A stretch of DNA of 64,000 nucleotides, taken from positions 9,356,104 to 9,420,103 of the forward strand of contig NC_051105.1 in NCBI RefSeq assembly GCF_901709675.1, in the 5' to 3' direction. This DNA is from Syngnathus acus. Taxonomy: Eukaryota; Chordata; Actinopteri; Syngnathiformes; Syngnathidae. Below the pieces are notes generated by a model. It worked only from the letters and a program-made list of their open reading frames with translations. It searched no databases and was not told where the DNA came from. The number at the start of each line of letters is the position of its first letter. Within the stretch, counting starts at the first letter, position 1. Shown piece by piece: positions 46,685 to 57,500 of this stretch. Made by a program: the position numbers and the translations under genes.

Positions 46685-49600
46685 TTTCCACAGCTTTGCA
46701 TTATTTATATTTTGCCATCAAAAAATAATCAACTTAACAAGATTGGCATTGGGGCCAGCTATGTGGCTCAAATGCAACAGTTTTTGCCAAACAACAATTA
46801 TGCGTGGACTTCTAAGGGGCCAAGTCAGACTTTGGGGTATTTTTCTGGGAATTATTTTCCACATTTACCACCATTCTCTGTAAAGAGCATATAATGCATG
46901 TTTCTCAGCATTTTCTGAAGATTATTTTGGGTTTGTAAAAAAAAAAACATTTGCTTTATTACTAACAATGTGTTCTCCAGAGAAGATCATTCGTACTCTA
47001 GATTAATTCATGAAGAATTACTAGGATTAATTTAAATTGGAGTTAGTGCTCAAATTATTCCACGTATTACATATGATTATGCGATTCACATGATCAGCAT
47101 GGCAAAATGTAATCCAGACCCAATCATCTCCGAGTTTTTTTTTTTTTTTTTTAAAGGCCTGTTATTTCCCTCACTAATAACGCATCTCTGGAAAAAGGTT
47201 TTGTAGATCACTTCTGTAATGCAGATATGATATCAGTTGTTTATGATAGGATGATTATAACAATATTTGTTGTTGTGAATGTAGGTTGTGGTCGTGTACT
47301 CAAGTGACCAGTTATTTAGAAAAATAAATAAATTCCTCCAACTACCAATTTCCCCAAGGGTGCAAATACGATTGTTATAAAAAAGTGTATTAAGGCATAA
47401 AGTATGTTTGCATGGGTTGAAAATAAAATTGCTCCTGTACATCGACATGAAAACACTTAATTCCCGATGGAGGTTCAGTCTTGGGGAATGAAGGAATTTG
47501 GAATGCTCTATATTGCAACTGCATTATACCATGGTATGGAATGGCTGGAAAAGAAACATCAATAATTCACCACACTGAAATGTGAAGTTGAAGCTATGGT
47601 CTCAACACTCAAGAGAGTAGATCTAGCTCGTAGCTGTTTTGAAAATACATACATATATAAAACTAGTGTTTTTTATATTCTCTTAATATGTTGGTACTGC
47701 ACTTTTGGAAACATAAATGAATATATGTGCAAAGTAAGATTTTCATCAAAAGGAACATTACATGAGACTCACCTGTGCTAGTGTGCACTCATTTTTTGCA
47801 ACATTGAGTCCACACTTTTTAGACACATTTTAATGTGTGCATGGAAAAGTACTGATCTGGAAGGAAATGCACTGTTTTCCAACAAATGTGGCTGAGCACT
47901 GCAAATAATAACGCATGAAAACATAAAATTAACAAAATGCCTGACTTTGCCTCGATATTTATCGCCTGAAGCCTCCTTCCAAACCACACCAACTCATTTC
48001 TATGTGATTAGTGACATCTAGTGGTGTAAAAAAACTGGACAGTATTTGGGTCTTTGCAGACTGTATAAACATTGTCGATCACGTGACAAAGCATAACATT
48101 TTATGGTTGTAGGTCCATTAAACTTTGTCTCATTAGTAGAGGAGCTGACCTTACAAAACAATATTTAAACCATGCAAATATTCGGGGTGGATACTAAAAT
48201 TAAAATATGTTGCATAAATGTGGACACCCTCTTTCAATGACTGTGTACAGAACGCCCCAACTGACCAATCACAATCAAGGTATTGGACCTTTAAAAGCTA
48301 ACTGTCAAGAAATTAGTAAAAAGGAATTTTAATGGCATTCTTTTTTTAATATTATCGCTGGAATCACTATCCTGTAATACTTTACACTGAAGTGTAATCA
48401 GATACTGTAACTTGAAAAATAACAAATATGTGTATGTGTTCTGGCCCCCATGATTTGCATATTTGCTCTCCCTGTAATAACATGAAGTATTTATTTGCGT
48501 CTGTTTTGTTGAGGCTCATTTATAGTCTGCTGGCATGCATCTTTCTTGAGGGAGACTGACTAATTCAGTCTAAATACGATTCTGAGCAAACTTTATGTGC
48601 TATTGCTCACTAGTGTAGGGATTTGGGGACTCGTAACTGAGTCCAGGTGTCCAGAAATAGCCGCCATCATTTATACTGATCAATAAAAGTAGATACACTC
48701 ACATAAGACAATCTTTGCTTTTATGCTTTATTCTTAGTTCTAAATTAAGTCTCATTGAATTCTACCATTGACTGAAGTCTTAATTAAACTTGTGGAACAA
48801 ATGACACATTTTGGCCTGAAAAACAAATTATTCTAAGATGCTTTCTCAACTGTAGCTGCACAGAAATATTTCACAACACAAAAAGTAACTGCTGTGATAA
48901 AATAAAATAATAAATCTATTTAAAAAAGGTTGGTGAGGCTGACAAGTTTCAGGGGAAATCCATGCTTTCTTGCAGGGGAAGTGTAAGGAAATGAAGTGAT
49001 ACGTATTACAAACTTGTAATATCCCTTCCTCACCACAGGAGAGAGCCCAAGTAAAGCTGATTTATTTTTTTATTTTTTTGCTGTACTGTACATTCCTCAG
49101 GGCATTGATGTTCCCCAATGTCTAAAATTTTGACCAACAACTTAACTTGTATAAATGCATTTTGTTTTTTTTTGTTTTTTTTAATCCTTGTGCCTCTACC
49201 ACTTCATGGAATGTTTATTAAGTACATGAGATAACTACCATCCTACAATTTACAAATTAAAGTCCACATTTTTAAGGCAAAAATATATGACTGTTTTCAA
49301 TGTATGAACACAACTTGACTTAATGGTCACAAATAAAAGGTACGCAGTAAACGAATCATTGACTGTGCCAACCATGCAGAACGGTTCCGCAGTACCCGGT
49401 GGTCCATTTCTCAGTGTGAGATAAAACCTATATGTACTAACAGAACACCCCCTGCACCACAAGTGGCACTTGTCACTCTGCAGCTGCTCTCTGCGGGAGA
49501 TGGAGACGAAAGGCGGTGGTGGATCTTAACAAGAGATTGTTGCTGCGGGAGCTTCGGAACCGGCTTAATAACGCCTCCAGCATGGTACCGCAATGAAGTC

Positions 49601-50802
49601 TGATCCGCTCCTAGATATTCTCCCTGGATCGCCGTGCACCTCAATGGGAGATTACCGTATGCTTCAGGTAAATTACAAAAAAAAGAAAGAAAAAACGAAA
49701 TAAAAAAGGACAAAAGTACAAAATTGGATATCTTATGTGCAGCAATGCTGGTGAGGAACGGAGCTGATCGGTGTGATCACCTGTTGCATGGCAGTCGGTG
49801 CAGAATTTCAACAATATATGAGCAACACATTAAAAATCACACCCAACTTTCCTCGCATGTTTTATTCTTATCGTTTTGCATGACTGTCGTGGCTTGTACA
49901 AAATAGTGAGCAAATTAAGCATTTAATTCATAAACTACGTCACCCATTAACATCGTCATAACCATTCATCTAATGAGATCTAAGCTTCAATAACAACAAA
50001 AGTATGTTTATCATTCATCTAAAATTATACATACGGTGTAAATGCAATAAAAAAAAAATCGCTGCGTTTTAGTTAAATTGGCAAAAGTGACAAGCAGCCC
50101 AGAGCTCAAACACAATGCACATCTTTAAAATTATATTTTTTCTTTATTTCAAAATGGAAATTCAGGTGGTGTGGTAGTAAAAAGACAACGGATTATTTTA
50201 AACCAATAAAAATTGACAATAGATACCCTAACACAGTTCAAGTACTAGATATTTTAAAATGTGATTTAATATAATTACGGTGCCCATCAAAACTGTATAT
50301 AAATCCAAAACGTTTTGAATCCGAACTTGTACCTAATGTGGCCATGGCACGTATCCATTCATTATCAGTTGCAATAAAACACATGTGGCGCTGCAGGTCC
50401 TTCCAGCATTAGTGAGTCACATATCTCCAACACTTGCGTTCTTTCAACACCAACTAACCAACGAATTTTCCAGTCCCTTGAAAAGCGACTGGGTGCTCCC
50501 TGTCGCTATGGCTAATTCCTTAGGAACCGGTGGATCCAGTTTGATCCATCCCTCTGCTTCTTTCCTTCTTAGCAGCCCGTCGAGTCTTCCCTTTTCGACG
50601 TCCCTGTTGTACATCAGGTTGAGTCGGGTTCGTGTCGAACTCTCCCGGAGTGATCTAATATTTTTAACTCATCAGGAGGCGCGCAAAAAAGAAACACCGA
50701 CTTGGTTACCATTGAGGGAAGATGCGCTCCTTAACTTTTCCATGCGCTTCTCAAACTTGCTGGCGTCACCTTTCTGGCCGGGTTTCTCTAATAGCTTTAA
50801 TG

Positions 50803-50829
50803 AATAATGCAGAGCTGCTCTGCATTATT
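50803..50829. promoter_or_regulatory. Perfect 13-bp-arm palindrome next to a TATA-like sequence
   Basis: AATAATGCAGAGC, a single T, then its exact reverse complement. TTATTTAAATA overlaps its right end. It could be a dimer-binding site in a candidate ikzf2 promoter; no factor is proposed. Confidence 0.4.
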
Positions 50830-51461
50830 TAAATATCACGAGAGGAAATAAGTGATTTGGACTTTCTTGGTCTTTAAAGGGAGGTGGAGACGACCTAACA
50901 CCCCCCCTCCCTCAGTCCTCGACTGAAATTACCAAGTAATTTTACTCAGGAGAGGCACTTGAAGGTAATTATATCAACTCACCTATTTATTATAAGTTAT
51001 TCTACGTTTTTACATCTCCATGATTGCTCACACGTAATTTTACATATTATATACAAAAGCTTTTTTTTTTGGGTGTAAAGAGGCCCAAGTGACAAATCAG
51101 TGAGATCCCTGTACAGTATGTGAGCACTGACTAAGATGATGGCAATTGTGTTTAAATGCTTTACGCGAATAATTATTGTATCTAAATGATTTCACCAGTG
51201 CGCTATTGGACGGCGTTTTCATGGAATGGAATGATTTTGATTCATGTGTAATGAAATTGCAGTGATTGTTTTTACAATAAGTGAAATCAACTGTACACTG
51301 ATGAAAAAAATGAAGGCAAATAATTAATACATAGACTTGTATAAACTTGCTATGCCGGGCCATTCAAATAATATTTCAAATGTATTGTTACTTTGTAAAT
51401 GATTGGTCTGTTCTTCATGCGTATGAATTGAATGTAGCTAAAACGGATGGACAGTATTTAC

Positions 51462-51485
51462 AATATATATATATATATATATATT
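51462..51485. repeat. (TA)n microsatellite before the first ikzf2 coding exon
   Basis: An uninterrupted TA run of about 24 bp, about 55 bp upstream of the acceptor AG at 51538-51539. The intron that follows the exon (51590-53859) holds nothing else I can support. Confidence 0.85.
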
Positions 51486-51561
51486 TATACAGATATTTTT
51501 TAAAAAAACATTCTTTTTTAAATATTATTGTCTCCACAGCCGCACCACCGCAGTGCTGGAA

Positions 51562-54500
51562 ATGGAGGTGCCCAACGGCTACTCTGCGAGTAAGTTCTTC
51601 TATTGTATCTACACGACAGTCAATATGAAGCAACTTCCATAGAAATGAACGTAATAAAAAGTTTTATTTATCAGACCTCACTCACTTTTGAAGCGCTTGA
51701 GATCCAGACAGTAATGTAAAACCTCCGATGTTGAAGACACGATTAACTTTTGCTGTTGCCATCATAAAACTGAATTCTTTAACCGTACAAGGCAATGTTT
51801 TAACATTCAAAAAACAAGAAATTCTCTTCATGGTATGACTGAAAACTTAAGTATGAAGAAAGGATCAACTTTCCATTTACTTTGATGACACTCATGGCAT
51901 GCAGGAAAACATGCAGAGGCAGGATTCCATCAGTTGTCCTTTTAATAATGATACCTACTCACTGTCACATAAGGAATAATCGAACAATTTCCAATGTCAC
52001 AATAAGTTCAATTGTCATCCGCCTCACTTTTTCCTCGTTGCCGTCAGTGACATTATAATATGGTGCCACCCCCCAAAAACGGCGGAGAAAAAAAGTTTTG
52101 CAGGTTAACAGCTTTCTACAAGTCACTAAAAACAAATACTTGTTTTTTCATAACATTGATGTGGATTTGTAGTTAATTGAATTCATGTCGGCGGTGAGAT
52201 TATGGGTCATAATCAATAAATAGATACAAATACTAGCTCATTGGCATTGTTGACGTGTATGCAAGTCATGTGAGGGAATCATTTGATTGTGTTTAATTAG
52301 ACTGACAGCAACGTGAAGTCAAAACACACTAATTAGTATCGGTACATTCTAACTGATGATTGAATTAACTGCATGTAAAATGTAGCCTCGAGGTGAAATA
52401 TAATAAATGTCAACAATTTCACATTCAGTCAGCTGAATATAATTTTCAAAATATAACTTGTGGTATACAATGTGGGATAGTGCTTTCAATCTATACCAAA
52501 AATCAGCAGAGTTCGTTGTAGGACCAGTACTGTCTGTTGCATGTATATGTTTTGGGTTTTTTTAGTGTATGGAAGACGGGAGGGGTGGGGGTGGGGGTGG
52601 AAGGAGCGTTCGACAGGAAAAACCACATCCCTACCACACAGGAGAATAATTGTGTCCTGTCCGTCATTCTGATTGTGTGCAAGTGTGACTGTAGTCTTGT
52701 TCAATTAACAATGAGCATTAGTCGCGACAGTTAGATTCAAAATGGGGTGTTTTGAAACAATCAACTCGGTTCTGCCCATGTTAGGAAGAATTGTGACTCA
52801 ATGTAACATTTAGCGAAGGAGAGGAATGTGAACTACCTCAAGGTACAAGCACAAACTACTCGTTTAATTAACGCATTAGCATTCTTGAGTGTCTCCAGGA
52901 CGGAATTGCCAGGGGAGGCCTTTCAGGCACGCTACCCGAGCCCAGACCTAAGCTCAGACAAAATTGAGCTGTCACAATGAGTTGCGATGACTTTTTGCTT
53001 GTAAAGATTTTCAGTGTAGTAGCCGAATGATGACTCATATTCTGGTATCGTCGGGATCTGACAGCGAGCTCAATTGTGGCGTTTGCCTGTAGCCGCTGTA
53101 TTGTTCGATTCGATGGTGGAGTCTGTAAGAGGATAAGGGATCTCTTTGCTCTCCCTCTGAGTGAACGAAGGCTATCCATAGCCTGAGCTACTGGGAGGTT
53201 GCAACCCGATCCGTGTTTGCCGGACATTAGGATAGCGTCGTTATGTAAGGTCGCTTCAGTTAGTTTCCTTCAGCATTCAGCGGTGTTACCTTCACTGCTG
53301 CCATTCAGGAAGAGAAGAACACTGTCTGTGCTTTATTAAATTCGATCGAAGAAAATCCTGTACTGTATGTGCTGCTTTCGTAGAAATTCAATACATTTCC
53401 ACTGACCTTTGTTGCCCTTAACTGAAAGAATTTCTATCTCCTTTAATTGTTTTCCTCACCTGTAGACATAAAAGTCAATGCATTCTCTTTCACAATCTGC
53501 CTTGCTCGACTCCAAGTTGTTACTCTCATTGTCCCTTTCAGTGACATTACTGACGAGGTGTTCTTTCCGTCAGGTTTATTTTGTCCAACATGTCGACCGG
53601 TCGCAAAATCATACGTATATTAAATTGTACAGACAGCATCAACCGGTTAAGATTCAGTATTAAACTCCACACTGGGAATAAAACGTAACAGTTTCCTCCA
53701 AAACAACATCAGATTCAATATGTTGTTTCATATTTTGCAATTCAATTACAACTCTAAATTAAATCGAAACACTGCCATCTACTGGAGCTGTGCGGGCACT
53801 GCTCTCCCTGCCCCTCTAACAGCAAAATAAAGATTGCCGACTTTCATTTTGTCTTATAGGTAACGGCCAATGCTCTCCAGGTAAGGAGGACTCAAGAATC
53901 TCAATGTCTAATGGACAAAATGAGTCGAATGGTCGTAATTCCCCCAGTGGTGAGTGCACAGCTTGACTATTTCTACACAAACACTTTGTCAAATAATTTC
54001 CAATCATTCTCAGACGTGGTGCTATACATGCACAATGCTCCTATTTGTAAGGACAGGGTTGATAATTTGCTTCAAATGCGAATTATTGTAGAAAGTATTT
54101 GTATCCTCAGTTGACCGCTTGAAACTTTCAACTCAGCCATATTGAGAGGAGACGATGTAAAGATGCATGGTCCGCTCCTTGTTGCCAGGATACAGCCTTG
54201 TAGACGAGGCTTGTTCATGATGCTCCTCATAAAGTGGAAATATAAATTGCAAGCTTTAGAAGCTTTGTGGAAGTGTCGGCTGCTAATTTGTTTTTTTTCA
54301 TCATTCTACTGCTTTGACTGAACTTTAAAGGGTCAAATTGTCCAAGGGTCCAGTCGCCTAAAGGGACACCTGAAGGATTTAGTCAGATTGGACTCTTCAG
54401 TTAAACAGCCACATGTGGTCACAGCTTTATTTATGCTTGTCTAAATCCCAAAAACCGGATCAGCTGGACCAGTAAGTTTTGTCCTGGCATTTTCTCTCAC

Positions 54501-57500
54501 ACTCCAACCTACAAAGCCCCTTTAGATCAGTGATGACATTTTACACCGGAGGCAGCACGTTTACCACCTTAAAGAAACAATAAAAAGCAAGTGTAACAAT
54601 GCATGATTAAAATCGTTTTTTTTTTTTAAATTTATTTATTTATTTATTTATTCATTCATTCATACAAAATGATCAATCAATGTTTCAGGGAGAATTAAAA
54701 GTTCAAATCTAATCCCGGATTGATTAACCGATTGACATTTGTGTCTCAATAGCTTTGTCCATGTAGTGTTCTATAGTTTAAAGGCCAGCAAGCTGCTCTT
54801 GAATCGTCAATTTGCTCCAAACCAGACGTGAGTGCGGCAAGGCATAGAAGTATTATCGCCACACTCACAGACGCACAATTTCGCAACGTCTTACCCTTAT
54901 CATCGGTTTAGTGTCCATTGCTAGGAAGGTGCTCTGAACGACAGAGCCTCCGACACTCCCTTTTTCCCTGGAGACAGCCAGGAACCAGACCAGCCTGTTT
55001 ATCATTCGCTCCTCTCTTTTTTGGCATTGTGTCAGCCCATCCTAAAGCTTCCCTACACATTCAGTTGCCAGGTTACAGTGTCTCCTCCAGTCCACTCGAC
55101 TAATTACTTCATCTTTTATTGTACTGCAACAAAATCTAAGTTTAGACCAGTTCTGTTCAACATCATGGTTTTTCTAAGGTAAATTGTGTCAACTACCCCT
55201 TGTGTTTTTGTCTTGAAGAGCTGAGCGATAAACAGATCAAACAAGAAGACACAAGTGAAGAGGCCGACAATAGAAGTCCAGGGTGTGAAGCCCAAAACAG
55301 AGACGAAGCGACTTCTGCAGGGGAACCTATGGCTGGCAGCCCGAGTAATGCACAGGATGGGATATCTGGACAAAATATGGCCGTGGATACACCCAGTCGA
55401 CAATTAAACGGTATTGTATTTAAACAAATAAGACAGTTTTTGTTTGTTCTTCCTGTCCTTATGATGAGTCATTTGTTTTTCTTTAAAACAGGGTGAGGAA
55501 CCTTTTCTTTTATTGTGTTTTTTTTTTTTTCCAAAACAACAACTCAGACTTGAAATTATTATCAGGGAAAAATATCCTCGGAATCCCCCGCAACCTGTTC
55601 CAGGTGACACCATGACAGCCGTGGTTGTCACAGCAAAAGATCACATTTCTCCTTTCCAACTGACTGCTGATCAAATGCTTTTACATGAGAACAGTGTAGC
55701 TTGAGTCTGTACAGCAACACATACTCCCTGCTGCTGAGGGCATTGTCAAAATATAGCAAAAGAAGTATATGCATTATATTTTCAAGTGACCTATATTGTT
55801 TAACCTTCCCACACAACACATGTCGGCAACAACAGTACGTAGGTGTAGAACTGCCTTTGGCTTACATAGAGGTGTTTGTAATGTTTGGGTTCCCTTATAT
55901 ACCGTATTTTTTGGACCATAAGGCTCACCGGATGGTAAGGCCCGACAGCTCTATTTTTGGAAATGTCCAAATATGAGGCACACTGGGGTTTAAGGCGTAC
56001 GGTCATGCTGGGTAATACTGAGGGAATCAAACCAAGTGGATTTTTTTTCCAACTTGCATTCGGCATCCATATACAAGGCACACTCATTATATGACTTTTG
56101 CTTTTCTTTTGAGAAAATGAAAAAATTTTAAGAGCACCTCATCATTTCCTTGATATGTTGACAGTAAGTGCGGTGAGATGAATTACCGTGTATGCCTTCT
56201 TAAGGTGACCGGCCATTCCAGTGCAACCAGTGTGGTGTCTCATTCACTCAGAAGGGGAATCTGCTGCGGCACATTAAATTACACACAGGTGAAAAACCTT
56301 TCAAGTGCCCCTTCTGCAGCTACGCCTGTCGCCGTCGTGACGCTCTCACGGGTCATCTACGTACTCATGCTGGTAAGATTATAATAATAATAATAATAAA
56401 TTATATATATATATGTGTGTGTGAGTGTGTGTGTGTATGTACTTTTTATATAAAGATGTAAAACCATCTATGCATCACATCACAAGTATCACGTGGCGAC
56501 AGAAGTGACCAAGGCCAAATATACTCTTGGTGTTGTCAGTTATAAATGCATTTATCTTGCTGTAAAAGCTTTGTTGCTAGGAACCAAGGACATGCCGTTC
56601 TTCATCTAACTTGAAAGTGGAAAGTGTTGGTTAAAAAGGCAGCATAGGTGGAGTCTGTCAACTGTAACCCACTTTCCCATCAGATACAATTTGCTGTATC
56701 CTCATTTGCATTTTTAAAATCAAGGTCGGAAGACACTCATTTCTGAGTTCAGGACTTAGTCACACAGTTCACTTTTTCGTGGGGTATGTGTGTGTGTTTT
56801 TATGTTTGCTTTGCTTCTTTTGTAGTTTTCGTGCTGCTATGTCTCGTACGGTGGTCATTAAATAGAAGGACTTTGAGGTCAGATAAAAACAAGTAAAATC
56901 CCATGTACGCCATAGACTTTGCCTGGAACCATGGGTCCACTTTGAAATGTCTTTTTACTTTAATCACAGTTGACTTGGGAGAAGAAAAAAAAAAAACATT
57001 CGCCTTTTAAGTCTACCAATCTTTCGAACCATTCTCATGGAAGCACACTTTTACACAAACCTGTGTTTCTAACTTAGTGGGAATAGTTTCAACATTTCCT
57101 GCAGTTTTCTGTGCTTTCAGTTCTTGAACATGGACTATGAAGTTCGATAAAAATGTCATGCATGTGGATTACATTGAAGTCTCAAGTAGCAATGTGAACT
57201 ATTCCAATGAATATGAATCACATTTGAAAGGTTAATTCTAAAGGTCTATCCAACATCTGCACAATGTCAAATGGTGGCGGGTTGCTAAATATAAAACAGC
57301 AGGGCGCTCTTGCGCCCACACTTGAACAATATTGAAACCTGCTGTATTTAGCCCGTGGGTTTTCTATATGTACATAAAAAAAAATTAAAAAAAACTCCAT
57401 ACATGATAAACCATTCATGTTTGTAATGACATGATACTTGATTCCAATGCCCAGTTCTATTCCAGTGTTTTAAATTTAAACGACCACAAGAATTTTAGAA

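Larger units (their letters stand above)
46685..51539. other. Non-coding interval upstream of ikzf2, with candidate 5' UTR exons
   Basis: No coding gene is visible in about 4.9 kb. Two stretches are candidates for the ikzf2 first exon: a CpG-richer block ending at a donor GCTTCAG|GTAAAT (exon end 49667), and a block after a TATA-like TTATTTAAATA (about 50826-50836) ending at GAAG|GTAATT (exon end 50964). The coding exon at 51540 begins with an acceptor, so a non-coding upstream exon must exist. A 13-bp-arm palindrome lies at 50803-50829. Confidence 0.35.

Noticed and set aside
50385-50807. 140-codon ORF upstream of ikzf2
   Set aside because: No family resemblance and no splice link in frame to ikzf2; more likely promoter or UTR sequence.
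52868-53227. 119-codon minus-strand ORF in ikzf2 intron 1
   Set aside because: Low-complexity Arg/Ser-rich reading with no recognised domain or splice context.
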